A DNA stretch of 64,000 nucleotides from Sphingobium sp. HWE2-09 (GTDB taxonomy: Bacteria > Pseudomonadota > Alphaproteobacteria > Sphingomonadales > Sphingomonadaceae), in assembly GCF_035989265.1 (NCBI RefSeq), contig NZ_JAYKZX010000003.1, positions 2,882,501 to 2,946,500 on the forward strand. Direction: 5' to 3'. The position numbers and the translations under genes were made by a program. The notes beneath the pieces were generated by a model. That model did not search any database, had not been told where the DNA came from, and worked only from the letters and a program-made list of their open reading frames with translations. Positions 13,393-23,676 of this stretch are shown in pieces; positions within the stretch are counted from its first letter, which is position 1; every line of letters begins with the position of its first letter.

Positions 13393-13794
13393 TTATCTGG
13401 GGTTCAGGAACGGCGCGGCGACCTCTGTCGGCACCCGCATCAACCGCCCCGATTGCTTGTCGATCATTGCCCAGGTGGACCGCGCCGACACCTTCACCTT
13501 GCCGTCCGATCCGGCGAATTCGATCAACCGGTCGAACCGCGCCCCGCGTGGCGGATCAGGTATCCAGGTTCGCGCCGTCACCGTCTCCCCCACGGTCACA
13601 TTGCCGCGATAGTCGATCTCATGCCGCGTCACGACCCAGATATAGGCATCGACATGGGCCGGATCGGCATCCTGCGTCCAATGCTCGACCGACACTTGTT
13701 CCATCCACTGGACCCACACCGCATTGTTCACATGGCCCAGCACATCGATATGCTCGGGCAAGGCTGTGATCTGCTTGGTGAAGGATGCGGCCAT
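13393..13794 (-). CDS. Acyl-CoA thioesterase (4HBT/hot-dog fold)
   Basis: A 133-residue hot-dog protein of the YbgC/4-hydroxybenzoyl-CoA thioesterase type. HIDVLGHVNNAVWVQWMEQ near residues 13-31 matches the conserved D-x-x-GHVNN motif that carries the catalytic Asp, and ARSTWAMID ends the core. Its ATG (13792-13794) overlaps the TAA of the upstream oligopeptidase gene by one base, so the two are coupled. Substrate is unknown. Confidence 0.88.
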   Translation of the reverse strand: MAASFTKQITALPEHIDVLGHVNNAVWVQWMEQVSVEHWTQDADPAHVDAYIWVVTRHEIDYRGNVTVGETVTARTWIPDPPRGARFDRLIEFAGSDGKVKVSARSTWAMIDKQSGRLMRVPTEVAAPFLNPR

Positions 13795-15866
13795 TATCCC
13801 GCTACCCCCAATTGCCACAGGATAAACGCAAACTCCTCCGCCGTCTCATGCAGGCTTTCGAACCGCCCCGACTTGCCGCCATGGCCCGCGCCCATATTGG
13901 TCTTGAGCAGCAGGATATTGTCGTCGGTCTTGGTCGCCCGCAGCTTCGCTACCCATTTGGCCGGCTCCCAATAGGTCACGCGCGGGTCGTTCAGCCCCGC
14001 CGTCACCATCAGCGGCGGATAATCCTGCGCGATGACATGGCTATAGGGGTCATAGCTTTGAATGGTATGGAATGCGGCTGCATCCTCGATCGGATTGCCC
14101 CATTCGGGCCATTCGCCCGGCGTCAGTGGCAAGGTTTCGTCCAGCATGGTGTTGAGCACGTCCACGAACGGCACATGCGCCACCACAGCGCCCCACAGGT
14201 CGGGATCGCTATTGATCACCGCGCCCATCAACTCACCACCGGCCGACCCGCCCGAAATGCTGATCCGGCCCTTGCTGGTATAGCCAAGGTCGATCAGCCC
14301 CTTCGCCACGTCCACGAAATCGGTGAACGTATTGACCCGCTTGTCCAGCTTCCCGTCCAGATACCATTGCTGGCCCAGATCGTCGCCGCCGCGAATATGC
14401 GCCAGCGCAAAGGCAAAGCCGCGATCGAGCAGCGACAATCGACTGGTCGAAAAGCCCGGCTCCATCGCCAGCCCATAGGCGCCATAGCCGTAAAGATGCA
14501 GCGGCGCGCTGCCGTCGCGGGGCAGGTCGGCGGGATAGACGATCGACACCGGAATCTGCGTACCGTCGCGCGCCGTGATCATCAACCGCTCGGTCGCGTA
14601 GCGGCTTGCGTCATAGCCCGACGGGATGTCCTGCATTTTGAGCACGTCCAGCGCCCCGGTCGCCAGGTCATAATCATAGATGGTGTCGGGCGTCACCATC
14701 GATTCATACCCTATGCGCAGCTTCGTCACGTCATATTCGGGATTGTCGTCCAGCGACGCGGAATAGCTCGCTTCGGGGAAGGGGATGCGCTTGGGCCTAT
14801 GCGTCGCATAATCGCGCAGTTCGATCTGGTCCAACCCGTCCTGCCGCCCTTCGGTGACGTAGAAGGCCTTAAACAGCGTGAAGTCGGTCAGGTAGAAATG
14901 ATCGTCGGGTGCGATCACTTGCGTCCACTGGTCCGGTGCATCCAGCGTCGCCTTGACCAGCCGGAAATTGGGATGGACGTCATTGGTCTTGATGTAGAGC
15001 GTGCCCTCATGCTCATCGACATCATATTCGCGGCCCGGCTTGCGCGCCGCGACCAGCAGCGGCTGGGCGGTCGGGTCGTCGGACGGGATCAGCCAGGCTT
15101 CGCTGGTCACATGGTCGCCGGTGGCGATGACGATATATTTTTCCGAAGAGGTGAGGCCGATCGAAACCCGAAACCCTTCGTCATCCTCATGGAACAGCTC
15201 GACATCGCTTGCCACATCCTGGCCCAGCCAGTGCAACCGGGCGTTGTCGGTCCGCCAATTTTCGTTGGCCAGGCCGTAAAGCAGCCCCTTGCTGTCCGCC
15301 GTCCACACCAGCGACGACAAGGTGTCGGGGATCACCTCGGGCAGGATGTCGCCCGAAAACAGATCCTTGATCCGCGCTTCGAACCGTTCCGACCCGTTGA
15401 TGTCGATCGCATAGGCGAGATAGCGGCCATCCGGGCTGACCGACATCGCGCCCAGCCGGAAATAGTCATGCCCCTCCGCCAGCGCCGGTTCGTCCAGGAT
15501 CAGCTGGTCATCGCCGCCCGCGACGGGCCTGCGATACCATTTGCGATATTGCGCGCCGGTTTCGAAAGCCCGCCAATAGACATAGTCGCCATCCTTTTGG
15601 GGAACCGACTGGTCGTCTTCCTTGATCCGCCCCTTCATTTCCTGGAACAGCGTGTCGAGCAGCGGCTTGTGCGGCGCCATCGCCCCGTCAAACCAAGCGT
15701 TTTCCGCCTCCAGATAGGCCAACACATCCTTGTCCTTGACGTCGGGATAACCCGGATCGCGCAGCCATGCATAAGGATCGTCCACCGTGACGCCATGATG
15801 CGTGAAGCTGTGCGCGCGACGGTCGGCGACGGGGGGCAGGGAAGGGGGCTGCATGTGATCGGTCAT
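13794..15866 (-). CDS. ptrB: Oligopeptidase B-like S9 peptidase
   Basis: A 690-residue cytoplasmic peptidase with no signal peptide. In oligopeptidase B, cleavage follows basic residues in short peptides. The propeller part is followed by the hydrolase domain with HIRGGDDLGQQWY, GGSAGGELMG (Ser near 541), GLNDPRVTYW (Asp near 627) and GAGHGGKSGR (His near 662). The length and the NDPRV...GHGG form fit PtrB/OpdB better than prolyl endopeptidase. Translationally coupled to the downstream thioesterase and divergent from the aminopeptidase P gene. Confidence 0.9.
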   Translation of the reverse strand: MTDHMQPPSLPPVADRRAHSFTHHGVTVDDPYAWLRDPGYPDVKDKDVLAYLEAENAWFDGAMAPHKPLLDTLFQEMKGRIKEDDQSVPQKDGDYVYWRAFETGAQYRKWYRRPVAGGDDQLILDEPALAEGHDYFRLGAMSVSPDGRYLAYAIDINGSERFEARIKDLFSGDILPEVIPDTLSSLVWTADSKGLLYGLANENWRTDNARLHWLGQDVASDVELFHEDDEGFRVSIGLTSSEKYIVIATGDHVTSEAWLIPSDDPTAQPLLVAARKPGREYDVDEHEGTLYIKTNDVHPNFRLVKATLDAPDQWTQVIAPDDHFYLTDFTLFKAFYVTEGRQDGLDQIELRDYATHRPKRIPFPEASYSASLDDNPEYDVTKLRIGYESMVTPDTIYDYDLATGALDVLKMQDIPSGYDASRYATERLMITARDGTQIPVSIVYPADLPRDGSAPLHLYGYGAYGLAMEPGFSTSRLSLLDRGFAFALAHIRGGDDLGQQWYLDGKLDKRVNTFTDFVDVAKGLIDLGYTSKGRISISGGSAGGELMGAVINSDPDLWGAVVAHVPFVDVLNTMLDETLPLTPGEWPEWGNPIEDAAAFHTIQSYDPYSHVIAQDYPPLMVTAGLNDPRVTYWEPAKWVAKLRATKTDDNILLLKTNMGAGHGGKSGRFESLHETAEEFAFILWQLGVAG

Positions 15867-15977
15867 TAACTATCCATGGTCCAGACGGGGCATGCGCTGG
15901 AATAAGCGCGCGCTCCCCTCTATGTTGTCGCCATTATGGCCGACGCAAGAGGCCCGACATGATCCAAGGGAATAGTG

Positions 15978-17759
15978 ATGTCCAGTTATGAAGACCGCCT
16001 GAAAGCCCTGCGCGCGCAATTGGTGCGCCAGACGCTGGACGGTTTCGTGGTGCCGCTGACCGATGAGCATATGAGCGAATATGTCGGCGCCTATGCGCAG
16101 CGGCTCGCCTGGCTGACCGGATTCCAGGGGTCTGCGGGCAGCGCGGTGGTGCTGCCGGAGGAAGCGGCGATCTTTGTCGATGGCCGCTACACGCTGCAAG
16201 TGCGCGAGCAGGTGGACGGCGCTTATTGGCAATATGAAAGCGTGCCGCAGACCTCGATCGCCGCTTGGCTGAAGGATCACGCGCCGCAGGGTGGGCGGAT
16301 CGGCTATGATCCCTGGCTCCATACCCGCGCCTGGGTGAGCCAAGCGACGCAGGCGCTGGCTGAAAAGGGCGCGGAACTGGTCGCGGTGGACTCCAACCCG
16401 ATCGACGCCGTCTGGCCCGATCGTCCGGCGCGCAGCGACGCCCGGCTGGTGGTGCATGAAGATCGTCATGCCGGTCAGTCGGCGGCGGAAAAGCGTGCCG
16501 CCATGGCCGACTGGCTGACCGGGAAGAAGGCCGACGCGGTTGTCCTTTCCGCCCTCGATTCGATCGCCTGGACCTTCAACATCCGCGGCAAGGATGTGGA
16601 TCGGACCCCCGTCGCGCTCGCCTATGCCATCGTCCATGCGGACGCGACCGCCGATCTCTATGTCGCGCCGGAAAAGATGGATGAGGCCGTCGCCCAGCAT
16701 CTGGGCAATGCGGTGCGCGTCCATGACGGTGTGAACTTCGCCGCCGCGCTCCAGGATTTCGCCGGAAAGACGGTGATCGCCGACCCGGAACGGGCGGTCG
16801 CCGCGATCTTCAACGGGTTGGACGCGGGCGGCGCGACCGTGCTGCCGCTGCGCGACCCCGCCGTCCTGCCCAAGGCGATCAAGAACGCCACCGAAATCGC
16901 CGGGCACAAGGCAGCACAGGCTCGCGACGGCGCGGCGCTCAGCCGTTTCCTGCACTGGGTTGCGGTCGAAGCGCCCAAGGGTGGCCTGACCGAACTTTCC
17001 GCCTCCGACCGGCTGGAGGCTTTCCGCAAGGAGACCGGCCTGCTCGAAGACCTGTCCTTCGATACGATCAGCGGCGCGGGGCCGAACGGCGCCGTCGTCC
17101 ATTATCGCGCGGAGGAAAAGACCAATCGCCCGATCGAATTGAACAGCCTCTATCTGGTCGATTCTGGCGGCCAGTATCGCGACGGCACGACCGATGTCAC
17201 TCGCACCTTGGCGATCGGCACGCCGACCGACGAAATGCGCCGCCGCTTCACCCTGGTATTGAAAGGCCATATCGCGCTCGCCCGCGCGGTATTTCCCAAG
17301 GGGACGCGTGGCGGCCAGCTCGATGCGCTGGCCCGCCAATATCTCTGGGCCGAAGGGCTGGATTATGCCCATGGCACCGGCCATGGCGTGGGCAGCTTCC
17401 TGTCGGTCCATGAAGGACCGCAGCGCATCGCGACCTTCGGCGGCGGGGACGAACCGCTGGTGGCGGGCATGATCCTCTCCAACGAGCCAGGCTACTACAA
17501 GACCGGCGAATATGGCATCCGCATCGAAAATCTGGTGCTGGTGGAAGAACGCGATGTTCCGGGCGCGGAAAAGGCCATGCTGGGCTTCGAAACGCTGACC
17601 TACGCCCCGATCGACCGCACCCTCATCGCTACCGATCTGCTGAGCGGCGAGGAGCGCGCTTGGGTCGACACCTATCATACAGCGGTGCTGGACTTGGTCG
17701 GCCCGCAACTGGAGAGCGACGCGCTCGCCTGGCTCAAAGCCGCCTGCGCGCCGCTTTAA
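15978..17759 (+). CDS. Aminopeptidase P family metallopeptidase (M24B)
   Basis: A protein of about 593 residues that removes N-terminal residues preceding proline, with the three-domain long AMPP architecture. The dimetal ligands of M24 are visible in order: DSGGQYRDGTTDVTRT (two Asp), the HGTGHGVGSFLSVHEGP region (His), ILSNEPGYY (Glu) and GIRIENL (Glu). The ATG at 15978 is preferred over the GTG three bases upstream because AAGGGA has better spacing. Cytoplasmic. It shares a 111-bp divergent promoter region with ptrB. Confidence 0.93.
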   Translation: MSSYEDRLKALRAQLVRQTLDGFVVPLTDEHMSEYVGAYAQRLAWLTGFQGSAGSAVVLPEEAAIFVDGRYTLQVREQVDGAYWQYESVPQTSIAAWLKDHAPQGGRIGYDPWLHTRAWVSQATQALAEKGAELVAVDSNPIDAVWPDRPARSDARLVVHEDRHAGQSAAEKRAAMADWLTGKKADAVVLSALDSIAWTFNIRGKDVDRTPVALAYAIVHADATADLYVAPEKMDEAVAQHLGNAVRVHDGVNFAAALQDFAGKTVIADPERAVAAIFNGLDAGGATVLPLRDPAVLPKAIKNATEIAGHKAAQARDGAALSRFLHWVAVEAPKGGLTELSASDRLEAFRKETGLLEDLSFDTISGAGPNGAVVHYRAEEKTNRPIELNSLYLVDSGGQYRDGTTDVTRTLAIGTPTDEMRRRFTLVLKGHIALARAVFPKGTRGGQLDALARQYLWAEGLDYAHGTGHGVGSFLSVHEGPQRIATFGGGDEPLVAGMILSNEPGYYKTGEYGIRIENLVLVEERDVPGAEKAMLGFETLTYAPIDRTLIATDLLSGEERAWVDTYHTAVLDLVGPQLESDALAWLKAACAPL

Positions 17760-17762
17760 GGG

Positions 17763-17903
17763 TCAGTCCTTGGGATCTTCGGTGGGAGAGGGCGGTGTCG
17801 CCCCCTCCCGCGAAGCCTCCCGCGTCTGCGCCTTGCGCCGACGCAGATTGTCGCGCAGCGCCTGCGCCAGCCGTGTCTTTTTTTCGTCCTGCGTTTCAGC
17901 CAT
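17763..17903 (-). CDS. Small basic protein of 46 residues
   Basis: Begins MAETQDEKKTRLAQALRDNL and is dominated by Arg/Lys/Ala, followed by a Pro/Glu-rich tail. Short proteins of the form 'K-TRLAQALR-NLRRRKAQ' are common in alphaproteobacteria and of unknown role. It converges on the aminopeptidase gene. The reading frame extends further upstream but that part overlaps tRNA-Thr, so the short start is used. Confidence 0.65.
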   Translation of the reverse strand: MAETQDEKKTRLAQALRDNLRRRKAQTREASREGATPPSPTEDPKD

Positions 17904-18017
17904 GGATGGGCTTAAGCAAAATGCGCCATCGGCCGCAACCCGCCTTGACAAGGACAAGCCGCGCGGCCATAGGCCCGGCTCCGCAGCGCGAGGCGCGCTA
18001 TGGAACAGAAATAGAGT

Positions 18018-18092
<75 letters not shown>

Positions 18093-18102
18093 TTTCTCCC
18101 CA

Positions 18103-18380
18103 TCATCCTGCGACCATGACCAATCCGGTGATGATCGCCACCGCCTGACTTGCGACGATCAGCCAGAGCAGCCGCGAAAAGGGCCGCTTGCGCGTCTTGT
18201 GACGAAAGACATGCCGTCCGGCAAGCGCGCCGACCGTGCCGCCCGCCAAAGCCCAGCACAGCAACTTGCGCTCCGAAACGCGGCGCAGCCCCCGACGGGC
18301 GCGCCGCTTGTCGATACCGAACAGGGCGAAGGCATGGCGTTGGTCAGCAACAAGGCCGTCAGGAGCGCCGCTGCCTGCAT
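18103..18380 (-). pseudogene. DUF1294 membrane protein gene with a frameshift
   Basis: The start at 18380 gives MQAAALLTALLLTNAM, a normal DUF1294 first helix, but that frame then leaves the family sequence. The next frame supplies AFALFGIDKRRARRGLRRVS, RVSERKL and FRHKTRKRPFSRLLWLIVASQ down to the stop at 18103. The switch falls near 18333-18336, where one base seems to be missing (expected ...AAC GCC ATN GCC TTC...). Either a true frameshift or a sequencing error. DUF1294 proteins are small inner-membrane proteins of unknown function. Confidence 0.8.
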
Positions 18381-18383
18381 ATG

Positions 18384-20399
18384 TCAGCCGCCGAAACTGA
18401 TACCGATCCACAAAGTTCGTGGCGTACCCAAATCCATCGACCCGCCAGCGTTGCGAGTGACGACCGTCTCATCGAGCAGATTCTCGCCCCGCGCCACCAG
18501 GCTGACGCCATGCCCCACCGGCAGCCGCGCGACGGCGTCCAGCGTCCACGCATGGGGCAGCACGTCGCTTTGCAGATCGTCCTCATATTGCCTGCCGACA
18601 TAACGCAGCGTGGTCGATAGCGACGGGCCGGATGCGGGGCTATAGGCCACCGTGGCGCTGGCGGCATGGCGCGGGCTTTGCGCAGGTCTGAAACCGTCGA
18701 ACGCGCTGCCCGGCGCATGGACGATGCTGTGGCTATAGGCGTAGGATGCGGACAGGGTGATGGCGCCTACCTTAGCCGCAGCCGTCAGTTCGATCCCCTT
18801 GGCAACGATCCGATCGACATTCTGGCGCTCGCGGGTGTTGGAGGCGATAGTGACATTGGCGATGGCATCGTCCAGCCGGTTGTAGAAAGCCGTGGCGGAC
18901 AGGGTGATGCCCGGCAGCGCAGATATGTCCAGGCCGACCTCCGCGCCTTTCAGCTTTTCGGGGTTCAGCGCTGGATTGGCCCTCGTCGTGATCGGAAACA
19001 CCACGAACGGCCGGTATAATTCGTTCAGCGTCGGCAGGCGAAAGCCGCTATAGCCCGCCGCCCGCAACGCCAAGCCTTCGCTCAGGCGATATAGCGCGCC
19101 GAATCGACCCGACACGGCCCAGTCGGATCGGTCGGCATAGATATCGCGCCGTACTGTCGCACTCGTTGTCGCATTGACCTCCTGGTAGAAGCCGTTGCGG
19201 ATCGTCCAGCGGTCGGCCCGTACCCCGCCGGTCAGGATCAACCGCCCCAACGTCCAGTCATCCTCGACAAAGACGCCGCTCGTCCATTGGTCGCCCCCGG
19301 CCTGGCGTAGAAAGGTGCGCGGATTGGCCGCCTGGTTGGCGTTATACGCATCCTCAAACATATCGCCGATGGCGAAGCGCGTATCTACGCCCAGCCGTAA
19401 CAGGTGCGCGCTGCCGACCGGGGGCCGGACCTCGATCTTGCCGCCGATCCCGGTAGACGGCGTGTTGCGCTGGTCCAGCGACTTGCGGAAAGTGGACGCG
19501 GAAATGACGATATTGGAGAAGTTGCGCGCCTGAATATAGGCCAGCGCATCGACCTGCCACAGTCCGCGATTGATATAGCGGATGCTGGCATCCTGCCCCT
19601 GGCTCATGCTGTCGGCACCCGCGAAGCGCAGCGTGCGGTCATCCTTGAACAGGGTCGCGCGGAATTGCAGTTCCGACGTGGCGGAAATCGGCGCGACGGC
19701 CCGAATATTGGTCGACCAGCCATCATAGGCGGCCGGTACGGTGGCGGCGACGCGCTGGTTCTCTGGCGCCGTCTGGAACCCGTCGGCCCGCTCCCAGCGG
19801 CCCGACAGCGACACATAGCCGCCGCCCAGATCCTGGGTCAGGCCAGCGGAAACCTCGGTCGCGTCCCGGCTGCCGTAAAAGGCGCTGGCGGCAAAATCGG
19901 GGAGTTGGTCGCGCGTCGCGCTCGCCAGTTCGATCGTCCCGGCGACCGCGCCCGCCCCGAATGCGCCGATGCCGCCGCCGCGCGTCACCCGCACCACCGA
20001 CAGCCTGTCTGGCACCAGCGCACTGAACGGGATATAGCCGAAAAACGGGTCCGCCACAGGCACACCGTCCAGCAGCACCAATGTGCAACTCGACGCGTTG
20101 CCGCCCAGCGCGCGAAGCGTCGCGCCCTGATTGGAGGGGTTGGACGACCGGCTGTCCGACCGACGGAACTGTTGGAAACCCGCGACATCGCCCAGCACGC
20201 TTTCGATCCGTCCCGATGCGGTGTCCAGCAACCGTTCGCGGGGGATCGTCACCGATCCATAGGCAGGCGTACCGGGCGGCAGGCTGAGGCCAGCGCCGGT
20301 GACGATGATGGCGGGATTGTCTTCGGGCGCGGCATCGGGTGACTGCGCCCAGGCCAGACCCGGCATGCTCAGTAACAGGACGGACGATAATATTCTCAC
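18384..20399 (-). CDS. TonB-dependent outer-membrane receptor
   Basis: A 671-residue receptor with a signal peptide ending AWAQ, then a TonB box-like AIIVTGAG. A plug domain holds RIESVLGDVAGFQQFRR, LRALGGNASSCTLVLLDGVP and VRVTRGGGIGAFGAGAVAGT. A beta-barrel follows and ends in an aromatic/Gly C-terminus (RTLWIGISFGG). The plug with the VLLDGVP...PF pattern resembles vitamin/cofactor or iron-chelate receptors, but the ligand cannot be told. It follows paoC on the same strand after a hairpin, so it probably has its own promoter. Confidence 0.9.
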   Translation of the reverse strand: MRILSSVLLLSMPGLAWAQSPDAAPEDNPAIIVTGAGLSLPPGTPAYGSVTIPRERLLDTASGRIESVLGDVAGFQQFRRSDSRSSNPSNQGATLRALGGNASSCTLVLLDGVPVADPFFGYIPFSALVPDRLSVVRVTRGGGIGAFGAGAVAGTIELASATRDQLPDFAASAFYGSRDATEVSAGLTQDLGGGYVSLSGRWERADGFQTAPENQRVAATVPAAYDGWSTNIRAVAPISATSELQFRATLFKDDRTLRFAGADSMSQGQDASIRYINRGLWQVDALAYIQARNFSNIVISASTFRKSLDQRNTPSTGIGGKIEVRPPVGSAHLLRLGVDTRFAIGDMFEDAYNANQAANPRTFLRQAGGDQWTSGVFVEDDWTLGRLILTGGVRADRWTIRNGFYQEVNATTSATVRRDIYADRSDWAVSGRFGALYRLSEGLALRAAGYSGFRLPTLNELYRPFVVFPITTRANPALNPEKLKGAEVGLDISALPGITLSATAFYNRLDDAIANVTIASNTRERQNVDRIVAKGIELTAAAKVGAITLSASYAYSHSIVHAPGSAFDGFRPAQSPRHAASATVAYSPASGPSLSTTLRYVGRQYEDDLQSDVLPHAWTLDAVARLPVGHGVSLVARGENLLDETVVTRNAGGSMDLGTPRTLWIGISFGG

Positions 20400-20466
20400 G
20401 GCGATCCCCTCATCGCCCCTGTCCTTATTGGCGGCTTTCGCAAATGGAAAGGATTGCAGCCTTTTT

Positions 20467-20507
20467 AAAGAGCGAGTCTGCCTGTCGGCGGGACAGGCTC
20501 GCTCTTT
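20467..20507 (-). terminator. Hairpin between paoC and the TonB receptor gene
   Basis: AAGAGCGAG and CTCGCTCTT form the outer arms, with CCTGTC/GACAGG inside. Only a short T run (CTTT) follows on the minus strand, so termination could be partial. It lies just past the paoC stop. Confidence 0.6.
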
Positions 20508-20518
20508 GGGCAGTGCTC

Positions 20519-22723
20519 TTAGGCGGCCTGCGCCTTCAGCAATTTGTCGATCGTCAGCGGATAATCGCGCAGGCGCAGACCAGTGGCGTTGTAGATCGCA
20601 TTGGCGACCGCTGCGCCTGCGCCGCAGATGCCCAGTTCGCCCACGCCCTTGGCCTTCATCGGCGAACTTTTGTCGTCCAGTTCATCGATGAACAGCACAT
20701 CCTGTTCCGGGATGTCGGCATGGACCGGCACCATATATTCCGCCATGTCGTGATTGACGAAAAAGCCGAAGCGGGTGTCCACGTCCAGCGCCTCCATCAA
20801 CGCCGCACCCACGCCCATCGTCATTGCGCCGATCACCTGGCTACGCGCGGATTTGGGATTGAGGATGCGCCCGGCGGCAAAGGCGCCGCCCATGCGGCGA
20901 ACGCGGACCTCGGCTGTGTCGATATCCACGCCAACTTCACAGAAATGCGCGCCGAACGTCCCTTGCGCATAGCGTTTGTCGAGATCGCCATAGTCCATAG
21001 TGTCTTCCGCCCACACGCCGTCCCGCCCGGCCAACGCCGACAATGTCTGGGATTTATTATCGTGACGAATCAGGCCATCTTCGAACTGTGCCTGTTCGGC
21101 AGGATAGCCCGCCTTTTCCGCCAGTTTGGCGCGCAGCGCCATGGCGGCGGCATAGACGCCCGCGGTCGAACTGTTCGCCCCCCACTGCCCGCCCGATCCA
21201 GCAGAAACCGGGAAGCGACTGTCGCCCAGCCGCACCACGACCTGATCCAGATTGACGCCCAGCATTTCGGCCGCGGTCTGGCCGATGATGGTATAGCTGC
21301 CGGTGCCGATGTCGGTCATGTCGGTTTCGACGATGACCTTGCCCTGGCCGTCCACGCCGATCCGCGCGCCCGATTTGCCCACCAGATTGTTGCGGAAGGC
21401 GGCCGCCATCCCCATGCCGACCAGCCAGCGGCCGTCACGCACCTGGCCAGGCTTGGCCTTGCGCTTGTCCCACCCGAACCGATCGGCCCCGGCACGTAGG
21501 CATTCGACCAGCTTGCGGCTGGAAAAGGGGCGTTGCGGCCCGGCTTCGGGATCATATTGCACATCGTTGCGGATGCGCAGTTCGACCGGATCGACGCCGC
21601 TGGCTTCGGCCAGCTCATCCATCGCGATCTCCAGCGCCAACAGGCCCACCGCTTCGCCCGGCGCGCGCATCGCATTGCCTTCGGGCAGGTTGAGCGTGAC
21701 CAGACGGTGCGCGGTCATACGGTTGGCGCCACCATAAAGGAGGCGCGTCTGCATCGCCGCCGTTTCCGGACCGCCACCGGGCAGATCGCCCGACCAGACT
21801 TCATGCCCGATCGCATCGATCACGCCATTTTTATCCGCACCGATGCGGATACGCTGGATGGTCGCGGGCCGGTGGGTGGTGTTGTTAGGAATCTGATGCC
21901 GGGCAAGCGCGACCTTGACCGGGCGGCCCACCTGCTTGGCGCCCAGGGCCGCCAGCAGCGCGTCGGCGCGCAAAAATAGTTTAGACCCGAAGCCGCCGCC
22001 GATATAGGGCGACACCAACCGCACATTCGCTTTGGGAATGCCCAGCGTCTTGGCGACTTCGCCCACGCCCCAGGCGATCATCTGGTTGGACGTCCATAGC
22101 GTCAGCTTGTCGCCATTCCACGCGGCCGTCGTTGCGTGCGGCTCCATCATCGCATGGCTGTGATCGGGCGTGCTGTAGGTCTGCTCGACCTTTACCGCCG
22201 CCTTGGCGAAGGCCGTGTCGAAATCGCCAACCTTCGTGTCGGCCGGACCGCCAAAGCCGCTGGGCGGGATCGCGCCATTCAACCGCTCGGCCGCCAGGTC
22301 GAACTGGCCATCTTCCGCGCTATAGTCGATCCGCACCAGCTTCGCGGCGTCGCGCGCATTTTCGAACGTATCGGCGATGACCAGCGCGACCGCCTGCTCA
22401 TAATGGTCGATCTGCGGTCCGCCCAGCAGCGGGGCGGTATTATTGTCGCCCTTGCCCAACTTGCCGGCATTGGCGCTGGTCACGATGCCCAGCACGCCCG
22501 GTGCCGCTTCGGCGGCGCGCATGTCCATCGCCGCGATCCGCCCCTTGGCGATCGCCGATCCCACCACCCAGCCATAGACGGCATTGGGCGCCGCATCATG
22601 CCGTTCATAGGCGTAGGGCGCTTTGCCCGTTACCTTGGCCGCGCCGTCGATGCGATCATGGGGAATGCCGATCACCCGGCCCTTGTCGATCGGGTTGATG
22701 CCTGCTGGCGTATCGAACTTCAT
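20519..22723 (-). CDS. paoC: Periplasmic aldehyde oxidoreductase, molybdopterin subunit PaoC
   Basis: A 734-residue xanthine-oxidase-family subunit carrying the molybdopterin cytosine dinucleotide. Its N-terminus ([19 protein letters not shown]) and [20 protein letters not shown] closely resemble E. coli PaoC (YagR). The active-site region [12 protein letters not shown] with the catalytic Glu is present near the C-terminus. With PaoA and PaoB it oxidises aldehydes, mostly aromatic ones, to acids in the periplasm. It overlaps paoB by 4 nt. The MCD-inserting chaperone PaoD is not encoded next to it here. Confidence 0.95.
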   Translation of the reverse strand: MKFDTPAGINPIDKGRVIGIPHDRIDGAAKVTGKAPYAYERHDAAPNAVYGWVVGSAIAKGRIAAMDMRAAEAAPGVLGIVTSANAGKLGKGDNNTAPLLGGPQIDHYEQAVALVIADTFENARDAAKLVRIDYSAEDGQFDLAAERLNGAIPPSGFGGPADTKVGDFDTAFAKAAVKVEQTYSTPDHSHAMMEPHATTAAWNGDKLTLWTSNQMIAWGVGEVAKTLGIPKANVRLVSPYIGGGFGSKLFLRADALLAALGAKQVGRPVKVALARHQIPNNTTHRPATIQRIRIGADKNGVIDAIGHEVWSGDLPGGGPETAAMQTRLLYGGANRMTAHRLVTLNLPEGNAMRAPGEAVGLLALEIAMDELAEASGVDPVELRIRNDVQYDPEAGPQRPFSSRKLVECLRAGADRFGWDKRKAKPGQVRDGRWLVGMGMAAAFRNNLVGKSGARIGVDGQGKVIVETDMTDIGTGSYTIIGQTAAEMLGVNLDQVVVRLGDSRFPVSAGSGGQWGANSSTAGVYAAAMALRAKLAEKAGYPAEQAQFEDGLIRHDNKSQTLSALAGRDGVWAEDTMDYGDLDKRYAQGTFGAHFCEVGVDIDTAEVRVRRMGGAFAAGRILNPKSARSQVIGAMTMGVGAALMEALDVDTRFGFFVNHDMAEYMVPVHADIPEQDVLFIDELDDKSSPMKAKGVGELGICGAGAAVANAIYNATGLRLRDYPLTIDKLLKAQAA

Positions 22724-23676
22724 GCTCGTGCCTCCCGCTGCCGATAGACGGACGCCAGCGTCCGTTCGACCAGCGCCTTCTTGAAATCATTATGCTGGGT
22801 GGTGCGCGCACCGACCAGCGCGGCTTCGGCGACCGCCTTCGCGCCACTTTTGCCCGCCGCATCGGCATCCGCCACCCGCCACGGCTTCGCGCCGATGCCG
22901 CCAAAGGCGAAGCGCGCCGACCCGTCCTTGCCGAATATCGCCGCGACCGACACCAGCGCGAACGCATAGGATGCGCGGTCGCGCACCTTGCGATAGACAT
23001 GCGTGCCGCCGATGGGCTTTGGCAGTGTGACGGACGTAATGATCTCGCCCGCCTTAAGGTCCGTTTCGCGGTTGGGGGTATCGCCAGGCAGCAGATGGAA
23101 ATCGGCGATCGGGATAGTGCGCGTCGCTCCGTCGGCGCCGACCGTATCGACCTGCGCATCCAACAACCGCATCGCCACCGCCATGTCACTGGGATGCTGG
23201 GCGATGCAGGCGTCGCTGACGCCCAATATCGCCAGGCTCCAACTCATGCCCTGCATCGCGCCGCAGCCGCTACCCGGCTGGCGCTTGTTGCAGGGCATAC
23301 GCGTATCGTAGAAATAGGGACAACGGGTGCGCTGTAGCAGGTTGCCACCGGTCGTTGCCTTGTTACGCAACTGCCCCGACGCTCCGGCCAGCAACGCGCG
23401 GCTCAGAACCGCATAGTCGCGCCGCACAATCTTGTCGGCGGCCAAGTCGGTGTTGCGCACCAGCGCGCCGATGCGCAGACCACCATCATCCGTCTTTTCG
23501 ATCTTGTCCAACCCCAGATGGTTGACGTCGATCAAATGAGTCGGGGTTTCGATCTGCAGCTTCATCAGGTCCAGCAAATTGGTGCCGCCCGCGATGAAGC
23601 GGGCGCCCTGCACCGACGCGGCTGCTTTGGCGGCTGCCTGGGCGCTCGTCGCGCGTTCGTAGGTAAAGGCCTTCAT
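22720..23676 (-). CDS. paoB: Periplasmic aldehyde oxidoreductase, FAD subunit PaoB
   Basis: A 318-residue FAD subunit passing electrons from the molybdenum centre outward. [20 protein letters not shown] sequence (here [20 protein letters not shown]) binds FAD. The extra [4Fe-4S]-type cysteines seen in PaoB/4-hydroxybenzoyl-CoA-reductase-like proteins occur in [20 protein letters not shown] and GSGC. The start at 23676 begins MKAFTYER, as in E. coli PaoB, and overlaps the paoA stop. Confidence 0.94.
   Translation of the reverse strand: MKAFTYERATSAQAAAKAAASVQGARFIAGGTNLLDLMKLQIETPTHLIDVNHLGLDKIEKTDDGGLRIGALVRNTDLAADKIVRRDYAVLSRALLAGASGQLRNKATTGGNLLQRTRCPYFYDTRMPCNKRQPGSGCGAMQGMSWSLAILGVSDACIAQHPSDMAVAMRLLDAQVDTVGADGATRTIPIADFHLLPGDTPNRETDLKAGEIITSVTLPKPIGGTHVYRKVRDRASYAFALVSVAAIFGKDGSARFAFGGIGAKPWRVADADAAGKSGAKAVAEAALVGARTTQHNDFKKALVERTLASVYRQREARA

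Noticed and set aside
13785..15869. A 694-codon plus-strand open frame opposite ptrB
   Set aside because: Antisense to an enzyme with full catalytic motifs; Arg/Gln/His-rich and without domain.
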